Shown: positions 1 through 7,441 of the stretch, in pieces
Position numbering within the stretch: the first letter of the stretch is position 1
How the letters are laid out: each line of letters begins with the position of its first letter
Assembly: GCA_050942995.1 (NCBI GenBank)
Contig: JBMNOI010000031.1
Span: 1 to 33,329 of the forward strand
Reading direction: 5' to 3'
DNA length: 33,329 nucleotides
Source of the DNA: JBMNOI01 sp050942995
GTDB lineage: Bacteria > Chloroflexota > Anaerolineae > UBA1429
Translations under genes and position numbers: made by a program
The notes under the pieces: model-generated
Told to the model about the DNA's origin: nothing
What the model saw: the letters and a program-made list of their open reading frames with translations, nothing else
Databases searched by the model: none

Positions 1-457
1 TATAGTCCAGCACCTGCATGTCGTTGGTGGCGCCGTAAAAGCGGTACATGCCAAAGGTGGGCTGGCAGTCGATGACCTGGCTGATGCCGCCGCCGCGCGG
101 GCCGGGGCGGAACAGGCGCAGAATCAGGTCGATGATCTCATCCGAGCCGTTGCCCACCAGGATGCTGGCGGGGTCCACGCCCACATATTCGCCGATGGCG
201 TTGCGCAGCCGCCGGCTGATCGGATCGGGATAGCGATGATAGTCGCTGTAGCCGTTGAGGACGTTCATGGTGCGTCGGGTGGGACCGTAGGGGTTCTCGT
301 TGGCGTCCAGCTTGATGAGTTGTCCCGGCGGGATGTTCAGTCGTCGGGCGATCTCTTCCGGCGGTTCCGGAGCGTACTCCTTCAGCCCACGCACCCGCTG
401 GCCGATCAACTCGTCTATCTTGACCTCAAAGCCAGAGGTCGGACGATCTGTCGTCAT
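1..457 (-). CDS. hisC: Histidinol-phosphate aminotransferase, N-terminal part (cut by window edge)
   Basis: PLP-dependent transamination of imidazole-acetol phosphate with glutamate to give histidinol phosphate, in histidine biosynthesis. About 152 N-terminal residues are visible. They show the class I/II aminotransferase pattern of HisC: LDANENPYGP near residue 45, the GNGSDEIID cofactor-binding stretch near residue 100, and QPTFGMYRF near residue 130. The PLP-lysine region lies outside the window. The ATG at 457-455 overlaps the hisD stop codon as ATGA, so translation is probably coupled. It is the fourth visible gene of the hisZGDC operon. The family call is safe; how much of the gene is intact beyond the edge cannot be judged. 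Confidence 0.93.
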   Translation of the reverse strand, partial: MTTDRPTSGFEVKIDELIGQRVRGLKEYAPEPPEEIARRLNIPPGQLIKLDANENPYGPTRRTMNVLNGYSDYHRYPDPISRRLRNAIGEYVGVDPASILVGNGSDEIIDLILRLFRPGPRGGGISQVIDCQPTFGMYRFYGATNDMQVLDY

Positions 458-1839
458 GATGGCTCCCCTTTCTCTTTATCCATCGCCTCGATGCGCATGC
501 GCATGGCCCGGGCATGGGCGGTGAGTCCCTCCGTCTCGGCGATGGCGATGGCGGCGGGGCTGATCTCGCGCGCGACCCGTGACCCCACGGCGAACACGCT
601 GGTGATCTTGACGAAATCCCACACATTCAGCGGGGATGAAAAGCGCGCCGTCTGGGCGGTGGGCATGATGTGGCTGGGGCCTATGGCATAGTCGCCCAGC
701 GCTTCCGACGACCAATCACCGACGAACACGCCGCCGGCGTTGCGCACCCGGCCCACCAGTTCCCATGGATGGGCGGTGAGCAGGCAGAGATGTTCGGGGG
801 CGTACTCGTTGGCCAGTTCCAGCGCCTCGTCCAGATCGTCTACCACCACGATGCCGCTACGGTTTTGCAGTGAGGCGCGGATCGTCTCGTTGCGGGCCAG
901 TGTCTCGATCTGGGCGGCCACCTGTTCGCGTACAGCCTCGGCCAGTGCCGGAGAGGGAGTAAGCAACAGGGCGGTGGCCAGGGCGTCGTGCTCGGCCTGG
1001 GCCAGCATATCGGCGGCGACATAGGCCGCATTGGCGGTGTCGTCGGCGATGAGCAGCGTCTCGGTGGGGCCGGGTAGCTGGTCGATATCGACCACGCCAA
1101 ATACCCGCCGTTTGGCCAGCACCACGAATATGTTGCCGGGACCCAGAATCTTGTCTACACGGGGCACCGATTCGGTGCCATAGGCCAGAGCGCCGATGGC
1201 CTGAGCGCCGCCCATGGCGTATACCTCACTGACGCCGGCGATGCGCGCCGCCGCCAGAATCGTATCGTTCAGGTCGCCGTTACGTGGCGGTGTGGCGACG
1301 ACGATCTGTGGCACGCCGGCCACCCGCGCCGGGATGGCGGCCATGAGCAACGATGACGGGTAGGGCGCTGTGCCGTGAGGGGCATAGATGCCGACCCGCT
1401 CCAGCGGACGGACGATCTGCCCCAACGCGCCGCCCTCGTCATCCCAATCCAGCCAGGTGTTGCGAGGCTGCCTCTGGTGAAAGGCCTCGATGCGCCGCGC
1501 GGCCAGCTCCAGCGCCTCGCGTAGCGCCGGATCGGTGCGCTCCCAGGCCAGGTCGATACGCTCCCGAGGGACGCGCAACGTCTCGGGCGCGCCGCCGTCG
1601 ATGCGACGGCTGTAATCCATCACCGCGTGGTCGCCCCGGGCGCGCACATCGGCCAGGATACGGACCACCACCTCATCGGGCGTGAGGCGTTCCCCAAAGA
1701 TACGCTCTATCCCGTCGAGTAATGCCGGGGGCGCCTCGGTCTCGTCCAGGCTGATACGCCGTAACAGCGTATCCCGGCCCTTTTCGGCGCCGTACACGAT
1801 GCGGAGGGTGCCCTCCACCGGGGTTTTTCGAGAGCTCAT
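454..1839 (-). CDS. hisD: Histidinol dehydrogenase
   Basis: Zinc- and NAD-dependent four-electron oxidation of L-histidinol to L-histidine, the last step of the pathway. The product is 461 residues, close to the usual 430-ish length. The known active-site positions are recognisable: zinc ligands Q281 and H284 (QAEH), D383 (GDYAIGPSH) and H442 (GLTAH), plus the catalytic pair E349-H350 in NEYAPEH. The glycine-rich LGPGN stretch lies at about 232-236. I chose the ATG at 1839 because the frame upstream of it, which stays open to 2262, is only the shadow of hisG and because ATG-1839 overlaps the hisG stop as ATGA. It also overlaps hisC by 4 bp, so hisG, hisD and hisC are probably translationally coupled. 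Nothing looks damaged. Confidence 0.97.
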   Translation of the reverse strand: MSSRKTPVEGTLRIVYGAEKGRDTLLRRISLDETEAPPALLDGIERIFGERLTPDEVVVRILADVRARGDHAVMDYSRRIDGGAPETLRVPRERIDLAWERTDPALREALELAARRIEAFHQRQPRNTWLDWDDEGGALGQIVRPLERVGIYAPHGTAPYPSSLLMAAIPARVAGVPQIVVATPPRNGDLNDTILAAARIAGVSEVYAMGGAQAIGALAYGTESVPRVDKILGPGNIFVVLAKRRVFGVVDIDQLPGPTETLLIADDTANAAYVAADMLAQAEHDALATALLLTPSPALAEAVREQVAAQIETLARNETIRASLQNRSGIVVVDDLDEALELANEYAPEHLCLLTAHPWELVGRVRNAGGVFVGDWSSEALGDYAIGPSHIMPTAQTARFSSPLNVWDFVKITSVFAVGSRVAREISPAAIAIAETEGLTAHARAMRMRIEAMDKEKGEPS

Positions 1840-2495
1840 GCGTTCATCCCCTCCTTCCGTTGGGCCACCACATCGGCCAGCTCGCGAACGAGGCGCTGAA
1901 CGTCGTTGGCGCGGAGGCGATGGCTGGCGCGGTTGACCACCAGCATGGCCTGAGATTCGAGGATGGTCTCTATTTCGACCAGGCCGTTCTCCACCAGGGT
2001 GCGGCCCGTCTGGACCAGATCCACCAGCAGGTCGGTCAATCCCACGGCGGGGGCCAGCTCGACCGAGCCGCTCAGGGGGATGATCTCGGCAGAGATGCCC
2101 TGGCGCTGGAAATACTCGCGGGTCAGGCGCGGGTATTTGCTGGCCACGCGGGGGTTGGCCTCCAGGCGCAGGTTGCGCTTGCGCGATTCGGGCGGGCCGG
2201 CCAGCACCAGGCGGCAATAACCCACACCCAGGCCCAGCGGCTCGTACACGTCGCGGGGCCACTCGCGCAACACATCGACGCCCACGGCGCCCAGATCGGC
2301 GGCGCCGTACTCGACAAAGATGGCCACATCGGTGGGTTTGGCCATGATGAATCGCAGCGTGCCGCTGTCGTCCTCAAAGATGAGGCGGCGGCTGTTGACC
2401 ACCTCGGGGCGAACGGGATAGCCCGCGGCCGCCAACAGGTCAAAGATGTCATCTTGCATGCGTCCCTTGGGCAGGGCGATAGTCAGCGGCTCCAC
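1836..2495 (-). CDS. hisG: ATP phosphoribosyltransferase, short form
   Basis: First committed step of histidine synthesis: ATP + PRPP to N1-(5-phosphoribosyl)-ATP. At 219 residues this is the short form, which lacks the C-terminal regulatory domain of long HisG and needs HisZ for activity; hisZ is directly upstream, which fits. The N-terminus ITIALPKGR-like (LTIALPKGRM) and the PRPP-binding region near residues 143-170 (SGSVELAP, then DLVQTGRTL) are typical. The start is GTG at 2495-2493, supported by a near-perfect AGGAGGT Shine-Dalgarno seven bases upstream. The gene overlaps hisZ by 13 bp and hisD by 4 bp, so it is one transcription and translation unit. Confidence 0.96.
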   Translation of the reverse strand: MEPLTIALPKGRMQDDIFDLLAAAGYPVRPEVVNSRRLIFEDDSGTLRFIMAKPTDVAIFVEYGAADLGAVGVDVLREWPRDVYEPLGLGVGYCRLVLAGPPESRKRNLRLEANPRVASKYPRLTREYFQRQGISAEIIPLSGSVELAPAVGLTDLLVDLVQTGRTLVENGLVEIETILESQAMLVVNRASHRLRANDVQRLVRELADVVAQRKEGMNA

Positions 2496-3742
2496 GTGGC
2501 CACCTCCTGTTCTATCTCGTCGCGTGTGAGGGTATATATCTCGCCACGGCCGTCATCCACATTGTAGGCCCGGCCGTCACAACAAGAGACGATGCGCCGG
2601 GCGCCGCGCGTCCGGCCGTAGGCGCTCAGCGCCTCGCCGGTTCGCCCCTGCACGTCGACCTCTACGACCAGGCCCAGAGCGCGGGCGCGGGCGGCCAGAG
2701 CGCGGCAGTCCGTATGCTCGCAGCCCTCCATCAAAATGTCGGGGGCGATATCCACCTCCGGTTGGGTGACCAGCATGGCCCGCTCGACGCCCAGGGCAAA
2801 ACCTACCGCCGGCAGGTCACGGCCGAACTGGCCGACCAGCCCGTCATAGCGCCCGCCGCTGCACACGTGAAAGCCCAACCCCTCGACGTACCCCTGGAAG
2901 GTGATGCCGGTGTAATAGGCCATGCTGCGTACTTCACCCAGATCCAGAGTGACATAATCGTCCACGCCCTCGGCGGTCAGCAGATCATATATCTGCTCCA
3001 GACGGTCCAGCGCCTGCAGGGCGATCTCGTTGTCGGTCAGGCCCCGGGCGTCGGACAAGATCTCGGGGCCGCCGCACAGGTGGGGGATGGCCATAATCGC
3101 CCGGGTCACAGACCCGTCGATGCCCATATCGGCCAGGGTGCGGGCCAGTTCGACATCGTTTTTACGGCCGATGACGCGCTCCAGGCGGCTCAGCTCGCCG
3201 TTGGTCAGAGAGATATCCTCCAGAATGCCCTTGAGAAAAGCCACCTGACCCAGATTGATCTGGAAACGCTCGATGCCCAAAGCCCGTAGCGCGGCCACGG
3301 CCACCGCCAGCACCTCGGCATCGGCCTCGGGCGTGCCGGCGCCCACCAGCTCGATGCCGGCCTGAGTAAACTCGCGCCGCCGGCCGGCCTGAGGCTCTTC
3401 GTAACGAAAGACGTTGCCTACATAGAAAAAGCGCAGCGGAAGCGGCTGATCGTAGAGGCGGGTGCCCGCCACGCGGGCGGTGGCTACGGTCATGTCGGGG
3501 CGCAACGCCAGCACACGTCCTTCACGGTCAAAGAGACGGTACATCTCCTCTTGCAGGTAGATGCTGGAATCGGTGGCCAGCGTCTCGTAATACTCGAATG
3601 TGGGCATGATGATGCGCGTATAGCCCCATCGGCGAAATGTTTCTTGCAGGGTCTCCTCCAGATGGCATTTGGCTGCGGCCTGCTCGTAGAACAGATCGGC
3701 CAGGCCGTGGGGGAGCTGCCCTCTCAGTGGGTAATCTGCCAT
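2483..3742 (-). CDS. hisZ: ATP phosphoribosyltransferase regulatory subunit
   Basis: A histidyl-tRNA-synthetase-like protein without synthetase function that forms the hetero-octamer with short HisG and carries feedback control by histidine. The product is 419 residues. Class II synthetase features are visible: a motif-2-like segment FRYEEPQAGRRREFTQAG near residues 112-129 and the HisRS-like GGRYDGLVGQFG near 295-306. A true HisRS is less likely because the gene leads a his operon and is followed by a short hisG. Two in-frame ATGs exist (3748 and 3742). GAAGGG lies directly against the first but six bases before the second, so I prefer 3742. It is the first structural gene behind the attenuator at 3801-3994. 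Confidence 0.92.
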   Translation of the reverse strand: MADYPLRGQLPHGLADLFYEQAAAKCHLEETLQETFRRWGYTRIIMPTFEYYETLATDSSIYLQEEMYRLFDREGRVLALRPDMTVATARVAGTRLYDQPLPLRFFYVGNVFRYEEPQAGRRREFTQAGIELVGAGTPEADAEVLAVAVAALRALGIERFQINLGQVAFLKGILEDISLTNGELSRLERVIGRKNDVELARTLADMGIDGSVTRAIMAIPHLCGGPEILSDARGLTDNEIALQALDRLEQIYDLLTAEGVDDYVTLDLGEVRSMAYYTGITFQGYVEGLGFHVCSGGRYDGLVGQFGRDLPAVGFALGVERAMLVTQPEVDIAPDILMEGCEHTDCRALAARARALGLVVEVDVQGRTGEALSAYGRTRGARRIVSCCDGRAYNVDDGRGEIYTLTRDEIEQEVATWSR

Positions 3743-3800
3743 GTCCATCCCTTCGCCCGTATTGTGTTATTATGGTCTCCGGTGTTTTGCTTGCCGGGGC

Positions 3801-3839
3801 GGAAAAACAAAAAAGACCAGTTCATAAGAACCAGTCTTT
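3801..3839 (-). terminator. Intrinsic terminator of the his attenuator
   Basis: On the minus strand, a 12-bp stem (3839-3828 with 3823-3812) closes a four-base loop and runs straight into T6-G-T5. Two of the pairs are G:U in the minus-strand RNA but mismatches (C/A) in plus-strand RNA, so the hairpin is built for leftward transcription into hisZ. It ends about 60 bases before the hisZ start, where only an attenuator makes sense. Confidence 0.85.
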
Positions 3840-3842
3840 ATC

Positions 3843-3884
3843 GGTGAGCCATCCGCCTGCCGCAGTGCAGGCGCACAACTCACC
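3843..3884 (-). promoter_or_regulatory. Hairpin between his leader peptide and terminator
   Basis: GGTGAG (3884-3879) pairs with CTCACC (3848-3843), and an inner helix GCCTGC/GCAGGC (3872-3867 with 3860-3855) closes a six-base loop. The outer arm begins at the last base of the leader-peptide stop codon, so a terminating ribosome would cover it. It is probably the pause or antiterminator-side structure of the attenuator. I could not identify by eye the alternative pairing that would open the terminator. Confidence 0.65.
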
Positions 3885-3994
3885 TATCTCTCGTGATGAT
3901 GATAGAAAAGAATGGCGTTTGGCATCCGAAACGTGGCCGTAGCCCGTACGGATCGTTTAGCGTAAACGTAGACGTATCGATCGTTGTCCTGCAT
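3884..3994 (-). CDS. hisL: Putative his operon leader peptide (36 aa)
   Basis: A short ORF whose translation probably senses charged His-tRNA. It starts at ATG 3994 with AAGGAG ten bases upstream and about 21 bases after the predicted transcription start. It ends in LFYHHHER and a TAG stop, with three consecutive His codons at 3901-3893. A hairpin and an intrinsic terminator follow immediately, then hisZ. The classic enteric HisL has seven His in a row; three is fewer, and this peptide is longer and carries an N-terminal YVYVY stretch. No T-box motif is present in this leader, so leader-peptide attenuation is the best explanation. The symbol is given by function, not by homology. Confidence 0.72.
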   Translation of the reverse strand: MQDNDRYVYVYAKRSVRATATFRMPNAILFYHHHER

Positions 3995-4022
3995 CTGCCA
4001 TTCTCTCCTTTGCATTGCAGGC

Positions 4023-4051
4023 ATCATAGCACATGCGGCGGCGACTGTCAA
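4023..4051 (-). promoter_or_regulatory. Sigma70-type promoter of the his operon
   Basis: TTGACA (4051-4046), a 17-bp spacer and TATGAT (4028-4023) on the minus strand; the predicted start is near 4016. It is placed so that the transcript begins just before the leader-peptide ribosome-binding site. Five of six bases match in the -10 box and six of six in the -35 box. Confidence 0.85.
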
Positions 4052-4076
4052 TTCAGCGGGTATTTGAGGCACCCCC

Positions 4077-4110
4077 TTCCGAAGGTGGCGAGCCATCGCC
4101 ACCTTCGGAA
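4077..4110 (-). terminator. Perfect 15-bp inverted repeat after the methyltransferase gene
   Basis: The arms 4077-4091 and 4096-4110 are perfectly complementary around the four-base loop GCCA. It lies 29 bp beyond the methyltransferase stop and just upstream of the his promoter. No T-run follows on either strand (GGGGG follows on the minus side), so it may be a Rho-type stop, an RNA-stabilising hairpin or an operator. The core CCGAAGGTGGC recurs at about 9557-9567. Confidence 0.5.
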
Positions 4111-4138
4111 GTGAAAGAAAGCGAGGTGTGAATTGCGC

Positions 4139-4879
4139 TCAGGTATCGAGGCGGGTCAGCTCGGCCAGATAATCGCCGTTATCCAGCGCATAGACCCGTC
4201 GGCAGGCCCAGCCGGCCGCCGCGGCATGCTCGCTCAGGGTGTCATAGTCGATATGCAGCCACTCGATGAACTCTCCGATCTGTCCACCATACTCGAACCG
4301 CATGCGGATCTCGCCCTCGTAACGGCCCATCCGACGGTTGGCCTCCTGATACGCTATATGCACCGGATCGTCGGTGTGGCGCACATCCAGTGAATCGAGC
4401 ACGATCCGCCCACCGGGATTCGTCAGCCCGCGGGCGTGTCGCAAAAATCGATCCAGACCCGCCAGCGTGCCGACGATACCGATGCCATGCATCAGCATCA
4501 GCAGCGTGTCGTATGGGCCACCGCTGTACTGCCAGATGTCGGCCCGATGCGCTTCTCGTACTCCCCGTCGTCTCATGATATCGACGGCATGCGCCGCGAT
4601 ATCGATAGCGCAGACATTCAGCCCTCGCTCCTGCAGAATCAGGCTGTGCCTTCCGGCTCCGGCGCCGATATCGAGCACACGACCCCGGCAAAGCGCCAGC
4701 GCTGCCTGCTCTAACCGGGCCCGGGGTGTATCCGAGTCGACCGGGCTCTCGAAAAAGGGCGTCATGGGCAGGTCCTCCCGCAGGCCATCGTCGCGATGGA
4801 CGACGACGGATACCGGGCCATTGCCCCGGTAATGGTCCCACAGGGCCAGATCGTACAGATCCATCGATCCGCTGCTCAT
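4139..4879 (-). CDS. Class I SAM-dependent methyltransferase
   Basis: A cytoplasmic methyltransferase of unknown substrate, 246 residues. The SAM-binding motif I is clear (VLDIGAGAGRHSL), followed by the acidic motif II (VCAIDIAAHAV) and a post-motif region with the ribose/adenine-side aspartate (HRADIW). Strand 4/5 elements (LLMLMHGIG, GRIVLDSLD) follow in order. The frame opens at 4930 inside pheT, but ATG 4879 has a strong GAGGAGGGG ribosome site in front and removes the overlap. It lies about 30 bp after pheT on the same strand and is probably cotranscribed from the T-box promoter. A role tied to phenylalanine or translation is possible, but nothing in the sequence proves it. Confidence 0.85.
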   Translation of the reverse strand: MSSGSMDLYDLALWDHYRGNGPVSVVVHRDDGLREDLPMTPFFESPVDSDTPRARLEQAALALCRGRVLDIGAGAGRHSLILQERGLNVCAIDIAAHAVDIMRRRGVREAHRADIWQYSGGPYDTLLMLMHGIGIVGTLAGLDRFLRHARGLTNPGGRIVLDSLDVRHTDDPVHIAYQEANRRMGRYEGEIRMRFEYGGQIGEFIEWLHIDYDTLSEHAAAAGWACRRVYALDNGDYLAELTRLDT

Positions 4880-4910
4880 GAGGCCCCTCCTCTCTATATG
4901 AGTTAAGATA

Positions 4911-7379
4911 TCAGGCGCGAACCCCGGCATCGTACTGCTGCTGCAGCTGCTTGATGATGCGCTCGCGCTGCTTCATCGCCTCTTCGGTGGTGAGGGTCTT
5001 GTCCGGCGCCTGGAACGTCAGGCTGTAGGCCAAGCTCTTTTTACCGACGCCGAGCTGCTCGCCGCGATAGACATCGAACAGCACCACATCCACCAGCAGC
5101 GCGCCGCCCGTATTGCGGATGGTCTCGCCCACGGCGTCGCTGGGCACACTCTTGTCCACCACAACAGCCAGATCGAGCTTGAGGGCCGGCATGCGCGAGA
5201 TGGGCTCGTAGTGGCGGACGGGCTGCGCCGCATCGAGCAGCGCCTCCAGGTCCAGCTCCAGCAGGCACACTCGCTCATCGGGCAGGTCGAAATTCTCGCG
5301 CACCCTGGGATGTACCTCGCCGAACACGCCGATCGGCTCTCCGCCCACAATCAGCTCGGCCGTCCGGCCGGGATGGAAGGTGGGGTGATCGGCGGGCGCA
5401 TAGCTCACGTCGGTGATGCCCAGATGCTCGCACAGCGTCTCGACGACGCCCTTGAGATCGTAAAAGTCCATCTCGGCGCTTTCGTTGGTCAACCAGGAGC
5501 GCTGCTCTCGCGGCCCCATCAGGGCGATGCTCAGTCGGCGCGGCTCGTCGGGTAACGCCCGATCTTCCCGAGGCAGGTAGACGCAGGCGATCTCGAATAT
5601 GGCCACGTGATCGACAAAGCGGCGGTTGCGCGCCACCGTCTCCAGCGTCGTGTTGAGCAGCGTCTTGCGCATATACTCATGCTCGCGACTGAGAGGGTTG
5701 GCCAGCCGGATATAGTCGTCCCCATCGGGCATGGCGCCCTCCGGGTTCAGGCGTGCCACGCTCTCCAGGTTGGTCATCGAGTAGGAGATGATCTCGGTCA
5801 GGCCGCAGCCTACCAGGATGTCGCGCGTCCACTCTTCCAGCTCCAGCGGCATGTTGCGCTCCTGGGGCGGCAGTTCATCGGCCATGAGAGAGGTCGGCAG
5901 CCGATCGTACCCATAGACGCGGGCGATCTCTTCCAGCAGGTCGGCAGAAATCGAGACATCCAGCCGGAATCCGGGCACTGTGGTTCGCACGACGGCCGGA
6001 TCGCCCGGCAGGATCTCGCACTCGAACCCCAGCGTACCCAGCATATCGGCCACCTGTTGTGCGGACAGCTCGATACCCAGGATTCGCTTGACCTCGGGCA
6101 CCCGGAAATCGATGACCTTGGGCGCGGGCGGGCGCGGGTAAAGGTCGGCCAGACCGGCGGCCACAGTGCCCCCGGCCAGCTCGCGCATCAGCTCGGCGGC
6201 GCGCCGCAATGCCACCAGGGTCAATTCGGGATCGACCCCGCGGCCAAACCGATAGGCGGCCTCGCTGTTCAGCTTGAGTGCCGCCGACGTGCGGCGAATG
6301 CTGATATAGTCGAAATTGGCCGCCTCCAGCAGCACATCTATCGTGTTTTCCGAGACCTCGCTCTCCAGGCCGCCCATGACACCGGCGATACCCACAGGGC
6401 CGCCGCCATCGGTGATGAGCAGCATATCGTCGGTAAGGGTGCGCTCGACTCCGTCCAGAGTCGTCATCTTTTCGCCCGGGCGTGCCCGGCGCACGATGAT
6501 GGCCGGCGCCCCTCCGGCCTGCTTTGGCCGCAACAGGCGGTAGTCAAAGGCGTGCAGCGGCTGGCCCAACTCCCACATCACATAGTTGGTGATATCGACG
6601 ATATTGTTGATGGGCCGCATGCCGGCCAGAATCAGGCGACGCTGCATCCACTGAGGCGAAGGCCCCACCTTGACCCCCTCGATCAGGGCGGCGCTGTAGC
6701 GCGGGCAGAGATCCGGGTCCTCGATGGCGATCTCGACCCGTCCGTCGATGGACGGTCCTTCGGCACGAACGGTGGGCTCGGGCAGGTGCAGGTCGCCGCC
6801 GGCGAGGGCGGCCGCCTCGCGGGCCACGCCCACCATCGAGAGCGCCCGCGCCAGGTTGGGCGTCAGATCCAGATCCAGCACCACGTCACCCCAGTAATCG
6901 GCAAAGGGCACGCCTACCGGCGCGTCATCGGGCAAGATGATGATACCGGTGTGTTCCTCCGAGATGCCCAGCTCTTTCTCCGAGCACACCATACCCTCCG
7001 AGGCCACGCCGCGAATCTTGCTGCGTTTGAGTGTCTGGTATTTGAGCGTCTCGGCGTAGGGATCGCGCAGGCGGGCGCCCACTGTGGCAAACACCACCTT
7101 TTGGCCGGATGTGCCCTCGGGCAGGTTCGGCGCGCCGGTGACCACCTCCAGCGGCTCGTCCGCGCCATAGTCCACCGTCACCAGCACCAGCCGATCGGCG
7201 TTGGGGTGTCGGCGTATGGAGAGCACCTGAGCCACGAAAATTCTAGTGGGGTCCCAGTCCGCGCCGATATATTCGATAGGTCCCGATTCCAGGCCCCCCA
7301 TGGTGAGCCGCTCTGCCAGCTCTTCCGCCGGGAGGTCCCAGGTTACATAATCTTTGAGCCATCCAAGAGGAACTCGCAT
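4911..7379 (-). CDS. pheT: Phenylalanine-tRNA ligase beta subunit
   Basis: The large subunit of the (alpha-beta)2 enzyme that charges tRNA-Phe; it carries editing and tRNA-binding domains. It is 822 residues, normal for the long bacterial form. Domain order: EMAP-type tRNA-binding domain at about 40-155 (FVAQVLSIRRHPNADRL), B3/B4 editing domain at about 210-390 (INNIVDITNYVMWELGQPLHAFD, quoted in part as NIVDITNYVM), B5 domain at about 400-475, catalytic-like core to about 690, and a C-terminal FDX-ACB anticodon-binding domain (PISRMPALKLDLAVVVD, about 725-820). GGAGGT lies eight bases before ATG 7379. It is separated from pheS by about 60 bp and shares its T-box. Confidence 0.97.
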   Translation of the reverse strand: MRVPLGWLKDYVTWDLPAEELAERLTMGGLESGPIEYIGADWDPTRIFVAQVLSIRRHPNADRLVLVTVDYGADEPLEVVTGAPNLPEGTSGQKVVFATVGARLRDPYAETLKYQTLKRSKIRGVASEGMVCSEKELGISEEHTGIIILPDDAPVGVPFADYWGDVVLDLDLTPNLARALSMVGVAREAAALAGGDLHLPEPTVRAEGPSIDGRVEIAIEDPDLCPRYSAALIEGVKVGPSPQWMQRRLILAGMRPINNIVDITNYVMWELGQPLHAFDYRLLRPKQAGGAPAIIVRRARPGEKMTTLDGVERTLTDDMLLITDGGGPVGIAGVMGGLESEVSENTIDVLLEAANFDYISIRRTSAALKLNSEAAYRFGRGVDPELTLVALRRAAELMRELAGGTVAAGLADLYPRPPAPKVIDFRVPEVKRILGIELSAQQVADMLGTLGFECEILPGDPAVVRTTVPGFRLDVSISADLLEEIARVYGYDRLPTSLMADELPPQERNMPLELEEWTRDILVGCGLTEIISYSMTNLESVARLNPEGAMPDGDDYIRLANPLSREHEYMRKTLLNTTLETVARNRRFVDHVAIFEIACVYLPREDRALPDEPRRLSIALMGPREQRSWLTNESAEMDFYDLKGVVETLCEHLGITDVSYAPADHPTFHPGRTAELIVGGEPIGVFGEVHPRVRENFDLPDERVCLLELDLEALLDAAQPVRHYEPISRMPALKLDLAVVVDKSVPSDAVGETIRNTGGALLVDVVLFDVYRGEQLGVGKKSLAYSLTFQAPDKTLTTEEAMKQRERIIKQLQQQYDAGVRA

Positions 7380-7441
7380 CCCTCGTTACCTCCATCATGT
7401 ATCGTATGTCCGGTCGGCGTAATGGTCGATCGTCAGGTCTG

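Noticed and set aside
1840..2262. N-terminal extension of HisD to 602 residues
   Set aside because: The extra 141 codons are an out-of-frame reading of hisG, low in complexity, and the ATG at 1839 overlaps the hisG stop as in the next gene pair.
3801..4020. A histidine T-box in front of hisZ
   Set aside because: There is no AGGGTGGNACCGCG-type sequence or Stem I; the leader is too short and contains a translated ORF with His codons instead.
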